DNA from: CAVZLD01 sp964522605
Lineage (GTDB): Bacteria; Planctomycetota; Planctomycetia; Pirellulales; Pirellulaceae
Reading direction: 5' to 3'
Length of the DNA: 10,285 nt
Assembly: GCA_964522605.1 (NCBI GenBank)
Contig: CAZFWV010000247.1
Span: forward strand, 1 to 10,285
Shown here: piece by piece, positions 1 to 6,159 of the stretch
Layout: the number at the start of each line of letters is the position of its first letter
How positions within the stretch are numbered: position 1 is the first letter of the stretch
Notes under the pieces: model-generated
The model's database searches: none
Seen by the model: only the letters and a program-made list of their open reading frames with translations
What the model was told of the DNA's origin: nothing
Program-made: the position numbers and the translations under genes

Positions 1-236
1 TAAACCCTTACGTAGCAAGCGGCAAGGGCAATTCATGCAGCGGGCAGCAGGCGGGAGGCTGGAGACTGGAGGTGGAAGGCTGCAGGCTGCAGGCTGCAGG
101 CTGGAGTGCTTTGTCACAGATCAGACGTAGCGCGTGTACGACCGACTTCCAGTCCGTACTACCCCATTTTTTCGCTGTGACAAGCCTCCCGCCTCCGGTC
201 TCCAGGCTTCAACCTGCAGCCTCCAGCCTCCAACCT
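1..236. repeat. Composite heptad-repeat / inverted-repeat region downstream of tgt
   Basis: No gene is supported here. Bases 51-106 on the plus strand split into degenerate 7-base units of the type GGCTGGA or GGCTGCA, with three perfect GGCTGCA copies in a row. Bases 184-262 carry the same family in the opposite orientation; on the minus strand they read as units such as TGGAGGC, TGCAGGT and TGGAGAC. Inside the arms is a perfect 9-base inverted repeat, TTGTCACAG at 111-119 and CTGTGACAA at 175-183. At the centre is a small hairpin (136-159). A separate hairpin, CCCTT/AAGGG, lies at 5-28. The layout resembles a miniature mobile or REP-like element or a long degenerate cruciform. I do not recognise a named family. 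Confidence 0.7.
136..159. repeat. Imperfect hairpin at the centre of the repeat region
   Basis: GTAC at 136-139 pairs with GTAC at 156-159, and GACT at 144-147 pairs with AGTC at 151-154 around a TCC loop. An internal loop (GACC against C) interrupts the stem. It looks like a decayed version of a longer perfect palindrome and sits between the two 9-base inverted repeats. Confidence 0.45.
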
Positions 237-1373
237 TTACTCTCCACTCTCCACTCTCCAGCCGGCCTGTTTCTGCTGCCGCCATGCCAGAAACCGATTC
301 TGCTCCAGGGCCTCGCGTGCCTCGGCCAGCAGTCGTTGGTAGTACGTCAAATTGTGGATCGACAGCAGGATCGGGCCGAGCATCTCGCGGGCCTGAAAAA
401 GATGGCGGAGATAGGCACGGCTATGGCCGCAGGCGGCACAGGGGCACCGATCGTCAATCGGTCGCTCATCGTCGCGGTGGGCCTGGTTCCGCAATCGCAA
501 CGGTCCCGCGTCGGTGAAGGCCAGTGCATTTCGACCGTTGCGGGTCGGCATCACACAATCGAACAAGTCCACGCCGCGTCCAATCGCCTCCACTAGATCC
601 TGAGGACGACCCACTCCCATCAAGTAGCGGGGGCGATGGGTCGGCAGGATCGGGCAGGTGAAGTCCAACACGCGATACATCTGCTCCGGCGACTCCCCGA
701 CACTCAATCCGCCGATTGCGTAGCCGTCGAAATCGAGTTGCTGCAGCGCCTCGGCCGACGCTTGCCGCAGGGTGCGTTCCAGGCCGCCCTGAACGATGCC
801 AAATTGCGCCTGTTGGCCGTCGTGGACTTGCCGACACCGTTCGGCCCAGCGAGTCGATCGCTGACAGGCCTGCTCAACTACTTCGAATGAATTCGGCAAG
901 GCCACGACGTGATCGAGCACCATCGCGACGTCGCTGCCCAGGTGCTGCTGAATGGTCATAGCATGCTCAGGAGTCAGCTGGATCGGACGGCCATCGATAT
1001 GGGATCGGAAGCAGACTCCCTGCTCGTCGACCTGTGCGCGGTCGGCGAGGCTGAAGACCTGAAAACCGCCGGAGTCCGTCAGAATGGGACCGCTCCAGCC
1101 CATGAACGCGTGCAGCCCGCCAAGGCGCTGGATCGTTTCGTGGCCGGGCCGCAGCGCTAAGTGGTAGGTGTTACAGAGCACCATCTGCGCGCCCGTTCGC
1201 CGCAGTTGCTCAACCGTCAACCCCTTTACGGTTCCCTGCGTACCCACCGGCATGAAGGCCGGAAGTTCGACGATTCCATGTGGAGTCCGGAGGGCACTAC
1301 GGCGCGCAGCGCAGCCAGAAGCAACGCCCTGAACAGAAAAAGCAAACCCGCGGGTCGGCAGATCGTCAGTCAC
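237..1373 (-). CDS. tgt: tRNA-guanine transglycosylase (queuine/preQ1 tRNA-ribosyltransferase)
   Basis: Tgt exchanges guanine 34 for preQ1 (queuine in eukaryotes) in the wobble position of GUN tRNAs for Tyr, His, Asp and Asn. The 378 residues match the usual bacterial length. Visible motifs are TDSGGFQVFSL (99-109, with D100 at the base-binding aspartate), GIVQGG (192-197), GGLSVGE (221-227), and DLFDCVMPTRNGR (269-281), where D272 corresponds to the catalytic nucleophile. The zinc site is C310, C312, C315 and H340. The start is GTG at 1373, inside the end of the upstream TPR/alpha-CTD gene (8-base overlap), so translational coupling is likely. No strong ribosome site is seen and the next in-frame Met (41) is too late. 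The last eight residues are encoded by a heptad repeat that also supplies the TAA stop. Confidence 0.97.
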   Translation of the reverse strand: MTDDLPTRGFAFSVQGVASGCAARRSALRTPHGIVELPAFMPVGTQGTVKGLTVEQLRRTGAQMVLCNTYHLALRPGHETIQRLGGLHAFMGWSGPILTDSGGFQVFSLADRAQVDEQGVCFRSHIDGRPIQLTPEHAMTIQQHLGSDVAMVLDHVVALPNSFEVVEQACQRSTRWAERCRQVHDGQQAQFGIVQGGLERTLRQASAEALQQLDFDGYAIGGLSVGESPEQMYRVLDFTCPILPTHRPRYLMGVGRPQDLVEAIGRGVDLFDCVMPTRNGRNALAFTDAGPLRLRNQAHRDDERPIDDRCPCAACGHSRAYLRHLFQAREMLGPILLSIHNLTYYQRLLAEAREALEQNRFLAWRQQKQAGWRVESGE

Positions 1374-2691
1374 CCCGTAGCTTCAACCCGTGCTGACCCA
1401 ACTTTTCTCGGACTTCATTCAGACTCGTTACGCCAAAGTTCTTGCATTCCAGCAAGTCGTCGCCCGTTTTTCGGATCAACTCGCCGACGGTCGTGATGCT
1501 CAACCGAACCATGCATTTCCTTGCACGGACTGAGAGATTCAGGTCGGAAATCGGTCGTTCCAGCAGCGCCTGTTCATCCGGAGACATGTTGTCGAAATCA
1601 AGGCTGGGCTCCGGCTCCGACTTCTCATGGGCGAACTGTCCGAGTTCGAGGCCTTTCGAACGGAGCATATCTCGGATTTCGACGAGCGACGTTTCACCGA
1701 AGTTTTTACTGGATAGCAATTCCTGCTCGGTACAACGTGCCAGATCGCCCAGCGTAGTGATCCCCATTTTCTGCAGGCAATTCCGGCTTCGTACTGAAAG
1801 TTCAAAGTCGGTGACCGGAATCCCCAAGACCTGAGAAAGTCGATCCCGTTTCTTCTGGGCTTCCTCGTCGTAATACATGTCGCTAGACGCCTGGACATCC
1901 AGGAGGAACAACTTTGCGCGACCGTGATCGGGGAAGGAGTCCAGGATACGTTGGTAACATCGTTGGGCTTGGTTGAACTGCTCGCGGTCTTCGTACAACA
2001 AGCCGAGATTCAGTAGCGCTCCGACGTGACTCGGGTAACGAGAAGCGGCCCGCTGGTATAACTCGAGGGCGATTTCGTCATTGCCCCGCCGGTCATTCTC
2101 GACGGCCAAGCCGAACAGGGCACCGGCGTGCTGACCATCGGTTTCGACCGCGCGCTCGTAGAGCGCGACCACCTCCTCGGGTTTTCCTCCTAACGCGGCG
2201 ACGGTCGCTCCTCGCTGATACAAGTAGCCTGCCGTCTGCTCCACGGCGCCGGAAAGGTTGTCCAGGGTCCGCAAGGAGGTCTCGGCGTCACCTTGAATGC
2301 GGTGGACTTCGGCAATTCCCAGATTGCATTCGCCTGCATCGTATCCCGCCTTCCGCGCGGCTTCGTAGCTGGCGATTGCCTCCGCGTAATGCCCCAAGCT
2401 CAGGTGCGCCTGGGCCATATAGAAATGCGCTAAAGCGCCGCCGTCGGCGCGCGAGAGCGTCTGAATCGCCTGTTGGTATCGACCCAGCAGATACTCGCAC
2501 ACCCCCAGCCGCACCAGGGAAGCCGGCGTATGGTCATCGCGAGCCTCCAATTCAGCCACTGCATCCCGCAATACGGCCAACCGCGTGGATTCATTGCTGA
2601 CTGCGTTCAGAATTCTTTTGATTTCCTGTGGGCCAAAGGTCCCGTCGGAAACCACCGCGTCGCGTACATCGAAGTCCAAAACTTGAGACAT
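1366..2691 (-). CDS. TPR protein with two C-terminal RNA polymerase alpha-CTD-like domains
   Basis: The 441-residue protein has TPR-type helical repeats over about 57-265 (for example ALLNLGLLYEDREQFNQAQ). A charged linker (about 270-290) follows, then two copies of the alpha-subunit C-terminal fold at about 294-352 and 381-440. Both keep the SVR(S/A)R-x-C start and the NFGxTSLxE(I/V)R helix. In copy 1, R301 and N304 align with E. coli RpoA R265 and N268, which contact UP-element DNA. Copy 2 keeps the arginine (R389) but has K392 instead of asparagine. No signal peptide or membrane segment is seen, so it is probably cytoplasmic. The start ATG is preceded by AGGA at a short spacing. It overlaps tgt downstream and lies 76 bases after tRNA-Thr on the same strand. 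A role in transcription or nucleic-acid-linked protein assembly is inference; the true function is unknown to me. Confidence 0.9.
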   Translation of the reverse strand: MSQVLDFDVRDAVVSDGTFGPQEIKRILNAVSNESTRLAVLRDAVAELEARDDHTPASLVRLGVCEYLLGRYQQAIQTLSRADGGALAHFYMAQAHLSLGHYAEAIASYEAARKAGYDAGECNLGIAEVHRIQGDAETSLRTLDNLSGAVEQTAGYLYQRGATVAALGGKPEEVVALYERAVETDGQHAGALFGLAVENDRRGNDEIALELYQRAASRYPSHVGALLNLGLLYEDREQFNQAQRCYQRILDSFPDHGRAKLFLLDVQASSDMYYDEEAQKKRDRLSQVLGIPVTDFELSVRSRNCLQKMGITTLGDLARCTEQELLSSKNFGETSLVEIRDMLRSKGLELGQFAHEKSEPEPSLDFDNMSPDEQALLERPISDLNLSVRARKCMVRLSITTVGELIRKTGDDLLECKNFGVTSLNEVREKLGQHGLKLRGD

Positions 2692-2767
2692 CTATCCTGT
2701 GTCCTACCCACAACACAAAAGATCTCCGGTGTCGCCCGTTGCTCACCGGGGTCAAGCAAGAGAAGAA

Positions 2768-2841
2768 AGCCAGCGGAGGGAGTCGAACCCTCAACCCCCG
2801 CATTACGAATGCGGTGCTCTGCCGATTGAAGCTACGCTGGC
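2768..2841 (-). tRNA. tRNA-Thr (anticodon CGU), one extra base in the D-arm
   Basis: The minus strand folds as a tRNA. Acceptor stem GCCAGCG/CGCTGGC is perfect over seven pairs. The anticodon stem CCGCA/TGCGG encloses loop TTCGTAA, giving anticodon CGT, which reads ACG (Thr). The T-arm is GAGGG-TTCGACT-CCCTC. CCA is not encoded and the discriminator is T. The D-arm reads GCTTC-AATCGGCA-GAGC where a canonical tRNA would have GCTC-AATCGGCA-GAGC, so the gene is 74 rather than 73 bases with one surplus T. It could be a functional variant, a decaying copy or a sequencing error. Confidence 0.93.
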
Positions 2842-2974
2842 GTCGTTCCGCCTGCCTCGGGGGGAGAGACTGTGCCCGCAAGGGATTCATATTGCTTCCC
2901 TCGCTCAACACGGGTTCGCATCCCGTCCGCAACAGGCCAAGCCGGTATTTTCAAACCGCTTAGCCTACCGATGT

Positions 2975-3011
2975 GGGGGCTTGACGGCAAGACCATGGCC
3001 CGTCGGCCCCC
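2975..3011. repeat. Strong hairpin flanked by GATGTG direct repeats
   Basis: GGGGGC (2975-2980) pairs with GCCCCC (3006-3011), and GACGG (2983-2987) pairs with CCGTC (3000-3004), giving 11 base pairs with a small internal loop and a loop of about 12 bases. GATGTG occurs directly on both sides (2970-2975 and 3012-3017). Neither strand has a T run after the stem, so it is not an obvious intrinsic terminator. Confidence 0.55.
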
Positions 3012-3115
3012 GATGTGAGGGTGCATGTCCGCTTTTGCCGACTTGCGTTACGGTCGGAAAAGTCCCCTGGAGAATCGTGGGGGCTGAAGTCCCTGTTGGA
3101 TGGCCAGAGGCAGGG

Positions 3116-3234
3116 GAACCGGAGAGTGACGAACGTGGAGTGTCGATTGTTGAGGGCAGTGGCAACGGCGAGAGGAGCCGGAAAGTGACTAATAAGGAGT
3201 TCCGATTGTTGAGGGGCAGAGGTCAGGAGCCGCG
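3116..3234. repeat. 59-base imperfect tandem direct repeat, two copies
   Basis: Copy A (3116-3174) and copy B (3175-about 3234) are in register at 59 bases. GAACCGGAGAGTGAC matches GAGCCGGAAAGTGAC, and the 13-base core CGATTGTTGAGGG is identical at 3144-3156 and 3203-3215. The copies diverge between these blocks, so the duplication is not recent. Confidence 0.65.
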
Positions 3235-3314
3235 GGAGATCCGCCGAAATCCCCCGTTCCTCGCCGTTCTCCACTCGCCGATCCAAAACCTGTCTTTCCC
3301 TCAGCATTCGGAAC

Positions 3315-3414
3315 NNNNNNNNNNNNNNNNNNNNNNNNNNNNNNNNNNNNNNNNNNNNNNNNNNNNNNNNNNNNNNNNNNNNNNNNNNNNNNNNNNNNNN
3401 NNNNNNNNNNNNNN
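3315..3414. other. Assembly gap (100 N)
   Basis: Exactly 100 N, the conventional placeholder for a scaffold join of unknown length. Any frame drawn through it is meaningless, and genes or repeats may be missing here. Confidence 0.99.
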
Positions 3415-3886
3415 CTCAACGGCCGCCACGCGACCTGCACGCTCGGCCGATGTCGGGCGACTTCGTTCGTCCGCCGAAGGGGATGAAGTTGCGAAAAAAC
3501 TTTTGAAAAAAACCGGTTCATGCTTGCATTCAAACTCGTCATGGATTTAAATGTGACTTAGATGACCAGAGTTTTCTGGTAAGGCTTCTTTTGACGGAGG
3601 GTTCTACTGCACTGAACTGCCTTGAGTCGCGGTGGACGGCTGTCGCCGTCGCGAGTCGGGAAACGGTACGTGCAGAAGGACCAATCGTATCTCGGTCCAT
3701 TTCTTGGACGCCTTTGGTTTCCCTTGCTTCTTCGATGAAGTCGCTCGCGCTGGCTGTAGCGATCCGCTCTCGATCTTCTCGGCAGTCTGGCATCGAGAAG
3801 CTGCAAATGTCTTGAGTTCGGCTCTCGGTGCGCAATCGTTCGAAAAACGCAACCTCGAATACTTCGTGCATTGATTAACGGGAGCG
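3415..3886. other. Non-coding leader region before the PEP-CTERM gene
   Basis: No supported gene. The stretch after about 3490 is visibly richer in A and T than its surroundings. It has an A-tract block at 3493-3512, a weak promoter candidate at 3524-3552, and a short hairpin (CCAGA/TCTGG, 3566-3579). The open frames here, on both strands, have no recognisable domain and irregular composition. If the promoter is real, the PEP-CTERM message has a leader of over 300 bases. Confidence 0.5.
3493..3552 (+). promoter_or_regulatory. Weak sigma-70-like promoter candidate with upstream A/T tracts
   Basis: TTGCAT (3524-3529), a 17-base spacer, then TTAAAT (3547-3552). Matches to consensus are 3 of 6 and 4 of 6. 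Upstream, 3493-3512 reads A6-C-T4-G-A7, similar in pattern to an UP element but lying several bases further from the -35 box than usual. It would drive the PEP-CTERM gene. The assignment is tentative. Confidence 0.25.
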
Positions 3887-4555
3887 ATGAGTATGTTCAA
3901 ACGTAACCCTCTCTGGCTGTTTTTGGCAGCAATCATTGGGGTCGGTTGTTGTGGCGTGGCGCAGGCAGCGCAAGTGAAGCTGTCGGAACTGCTTGTGGAT
4001 GGCGCCACATTCACCTCCGGGGATAAGATCTTCTCGAATTTCACCTATGCGAAGGAAGGTGATACGCCGGAAGCTGAGTTTGTGACGGTGACCGACGAGG
4101 GAGTACCGGACAACTCGATTCGGTTTGTTGGTCCGTTTATCGATCTGCCCGGCGCCAGTGCCTCCGATGCTCTGATTACGTTCGATGTTTCCGTGGTCGA
4201 AGGGTCGAACATGGCGATCTCCGCGCTCCAATTGGCGGCCAATCCGGCCGTCTTGCAGGGGCCTGGCATGGCCTCCGTGACCGAGACATTGCTGCCGGAC
4301 ATTACGACGGACAAATTGGTGACGTGGGATTTTGGTGGCGCCAATCAACAGCTGGCCGATAGTCTCGTCCTGCCTCAGACCTTTAAGACGTTATCGATTC
4401 AGAAGGATATCATTCTCCATGCACGGGGTGACGAAGGAGCTGTGACGCTGTCGTTTGTGGATCAGATTTTCGTTCAGGTTCCCGAACCGGCCTCACTCAC
4501 GTTGTTCCTCATCGGTTTGTTCGCGGTTGGTTGCGTTCGCCGTCGACACCGCTGA
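3887..4555 (+). CDS. PEP-CTERM sorting-domain protein, exported
   Basis: This 222-residue protein has an N-terminal signal peptide (about 1-27: basic start, hydrophobic 9-24, likely cut after AQA). A roughly 165-residue extracytoplasmic part follows, rich in alternating hydrophobic residues and suggestive of a beta-sandwich. The C-terminal tail is a PEP-CTERM signal: VPEPAS at 198-203 with P199-E200-P201, a hydrophobic segment (204-216), and the basic end RRRHR. In characterised systems such tails are processed by an exosortase, often in bacteria that make exopolysaccharide. The start ATG follows GGGAG at four bases. An intrinsic terminator lies about 30 bases after the stop, so it is probably monocistronic. 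The body matches no family I can name, and no exosortase gene is in the window. Confidence 0.92.
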   Translation: MSMFKRNPLWLFLAAIIGVGCCGVAQAAQVKLSELLVDGATFTSGDKIFSNFTYAKEGDTPEAEFVTVTDEGVPDNSIRFVGPFIDLPGASASDALITFDVSVVEGSNMAISALQLAANPAVLQGPGMASVTETLLPDITTDKLVTWDFGGANQQLADSLVLPQTFKTLSIQKDIILHARGDEGAVTLSFVDQIFVQVPEPASLTLFLIGLFAVGCVRRRHR

Positions 4556-4588
4556 TTCGCTCCGTCTGCATTGCACGAAGTTTTTTGG

Positions 4589-4619
4589 GACCCGCGCCGA
4601 CTCGGATGCGGGTCTTTTT
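4589..4619 (+). terminator. Intrinsic terminator after the PEP-CTERM gene
   Basis: GACCCGC (4589-4595) pairs perfectly with GCGGGTC (4608-4614), an inner CCG/CGG pair lies within the loop, and five T follow (4615-4619). It separates the PEP-CTERM gene from the phosphodiesterase gene. Confidence 0.9.
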
Positions 4620-4646
4620 CGTTTGTGGAGAGGAGAGATTCATTCG

Positions 4647-5474
4647 GTGTTCCGTGCATTGAGCATCCTCGAAGTGTTCCTGGCTGGCGTCGGCATGCTC
4701 GCGATCGAAGCGATGGCGACGGACACGGCTGTCGTGCCTCTGCCGGCCGCTCACGCGCACAACGATTATCTGCATCCGCGTCCGCTCATTGATGCCCTGG
4801 AACAAGGTTTCTGTAGCGTCGAAGCGGATGTGTTCCTGGTAGCAGGAGATCAATTGCTCGTTGGCCACACTCGATCCGAATTGACGCCCGAACGAACGCT
4901 TGAGCGACTCTATCTGAAGCCATTGCAGGATCGAGTTGAACGGCATGAGGGAAGAGTGTATCCAGCGGGGCCGATCTTCACGTTGTTGGTCGACTTCAAG
5001 TCGGAAGCAGCCACGACCTATGCGGCGCTAAAGAAATTGCTGGTTCCCTACCAAACGATGCTGTGCCGGATCGAAGAGGGAAGATGGATTCCGGGTGCGG
5101 TGCAGATTGTCATTAGTGGAGACCGGCCCATTACGCCGATTACGGAATCGAAAACGCGGGTCGTTTTCCTGGATGGGCGCTTGCCCGATCTAGAACAGTC
5201 GGTGCCCGTTCACGTGATGCCCCTGATCAGTGATCGATGGAGCGCATATTTTCGATGGCGTGGTGAGGGACCGATACCGGATTCAGAACGACAGCGTCTG
5301 CAGCAGGTCGTTGCACAAGCTCATGATCGTGGGCAGCGAATCCGCTTCTGGGCGACACCAGATCGCATCGAGGTCTGGCGGGTTTTGCAGGATGCCGGTG
5401 TCGATCTGATTAACACCGACGACCTCGCCGGGTTGGCGACTTTTTTGCGCTCGGCCACGGGCGAGGCACGATGA
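4647..5474 (+). CDS. Exported PI-PLC/GDPD-like phosphodiesterase (AIM6-type)
   Basis: The fold belongs to the phosphatidylinositol-specific phospholipase C / glycerophosphodiester phosphodiesterase superfamily, most like the yeast AIM6 group. Numbering from the GTG at 4647 (275 residues), the diagnostic sites are HAHNDY (36-41), SVEADVFL (57-64, metal ligands E59 and D61), LLVGH (70-74, second histidine H74) and LLVDFKSE further on. The C-terminal part ends in VDLINTDDLAGL, as in GDPD enzymes. The frame is open back to 4455, but that would overlap the PEP-CTERM gene and run through its terminator. GTG at 4647 has AGGAGAG about nine bases before it and gives a signal peptide (hydrophobic 5-22, likely cut after AMA). 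Substrate is unknown; a phosphodiester of lipid or cell-envelope origin is inference. The NYN gene follows after 62 bases. Confidence 0.85.
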   Translation: MFRALSILEVFLAGVGMLAIEAMATDTAVVPLPAAHAHNDYLHPRPLIDALEQGFCSVEADVFLVAGDQLLVGHTRSELTPERTLERLYLKPLQDRVERHEGRVYPAGPIFTLLVDFKSEAATTYAALKKLLVPYQTMLCRIEEGRWIPGAVQIVISGDRPITPITESKTRVVFLDGRLPDLEQSVPVHVMPLISDRWSAYFRWRGEGPIPDSERQRLQQVVAQAHDRGQRIRFWATPDRIEVWRVLQDAGVDLINTDDLAGLATFLRSATGEAR

Positions 5475-5536
5475 ATGACGAAAGCTCCCTTCGCACGATT
5501 GTTCGGTGATGTCGAATCCAAATTGGCCAGGCTTCA

Positions 5537-6082
5537 ATGACCACGCTGATTGATGGCTATAACGTGCTGTTTGCTGCACGGATCGTGCGACAAGGCGAAA
5601 CGGGCGCGCTCGAGCAAGCGCGGCGTGAGTTGTTGGAGTTTCTCCTGAAGAAACTGACTCCCGTAGAAGCTCGGGAAACGGTCATCGTGTTCGACGCAAA
5701 ACGACAGTCGCGGCGAGATCTACCGCAGGAAAGTGATTTTCGCGGAATCACTGTTCTTTTTGCGCGAGATCACGATGAGGCGGATGATCTGTTGGAGCAA
5801 CTGATTCGTCGTGAGCCCGTGCCCGAAAAACTGGTGGTGGTTTCTGCGGATCGTCGCGTCCAGCGGGCTGCGCGGCGCCGACGAGCCCGTGTGGTGGAGA
5901 GTGATACGTGGCTGGGGGAATTGGAACTGCGCGCCGACGTGTCGCCGACGGTGGAGCCGGATTCGGGCGAATCCAGCGAATTCGAAGACCGTCCCCTGAC
6001 GCCCGAACAGACGCGCGCCTGGCTGCTCGAATTCGGGATGCAACCCGAAACGCGCGCGGAAAAGGAAAAACGGACGGACTGA
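5537..6082 (+). CDS. NYN-domain RNase-like protein (YacP/Rae1 family)
   Basis: The 181-residue protein starts with a PIN-like NYN nuclease fold. It shows LIDGYN (4-9; D6 and N9), VFDA (51-54; D53), the acidic cluster RDHDEADDLLE (77-87) and VVVSADRRVQ (100-109; D105), the usual set of metal-binding positions. B. subtilis Rae1 (YacP) cuts mRNA on the ribosome; a similar RNA-cleaving role here is family inference. After residue 130 comes an acidic linker (about 134-152) and a C-terminal helix with LTPEQTRAWLLEFGM (154-168). No signal peptide, so cytoplasmic. ATG follows an AGG at six bases. It lies 62 bases behind the phosphodiesterase gene on the same strand and converges with purD. Confidence 0.87.
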   Translation: MTTLIDGYNVLFAARIVRQGETGALEQARRELLEFLLKKLTPVEARETVIVFDAKRQSRRDLPQESDFRGITVLFARDHDEADDLLEQLIRREPVPEKLVVVSADRRVQRAARRRRARVVESDTWLGELELRADVSPTVEPDSGESSEFEDRPLTPEQTRAWLLEFGMQPETRAEKEKRTD

Positions 6083-6159
6083 GCCGGCGAGTGTGATCTT
6101 GCGCGAGCACGGGCAGCAGATCGTGTGGTGGTGCGCCACGGCTCCCGGGCCCGGATGTT

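Larger units (their letters stand above)
2842..3314. other. Non-coding stretch upstream of tRNA-Thr, with hairpin and tandem repeat
   Basis: No reading frame here looks like a gene; the open frames are low-complexity shadows. The stretch holds a strong hairpin (2975-3011) and a 59-base imperfect tandem duplication (3116-3234), both listed separately. It should contain the promoter for the minus-strand tRNA/TPR/tgt group, but I could not pick out convincing -35 and -10 boxes. Confidence 0.6.

Noticed and set aside
51..262. CRISPR array as an explanation for the repeats beside tgt
   Set aside because: The units are seven bases long, degenerate and without spacers.
72..596. Plus-strand frames through the repeat region and the tgt 3' end
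   Set aside because: Translation of heptad repeats and antisense of tgt only.
2910..2939. T-arm-like sequence (ACGGG-TTCGCAT-CCCGT, then CCGCAAC and later CCA) suggesting a second tRNA
   Set aside because: No 5' acceptor strand matching CCGCAAC and no proper anticodon or D-arm in the preceding 70 bases; at most a relic or chance.
2699..3550. Long plus-strand open frame through the tRNA, the non-coding stretch and the N gap
   Set aside because: It runs antisense through a tRNA and through 100 undefined bases; no domain is visible.
4455..4646. Upstream extension of the phosphodiesterase frame back to an ATG at 4455
   Set aside because: It overlaps the PEP-CTERM gene end and crosses a strong terminator; the GTG at 4647 has a ribosome site and gives a signal peptide.
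6145..6154. Perfect palindrome CCGGGCCCGG between the convergent NYN and purD genes, considered as a shared terminator
   Set aside because: It has no loop and no T run on either side; no clear terminator is visible in this 77-base gap.
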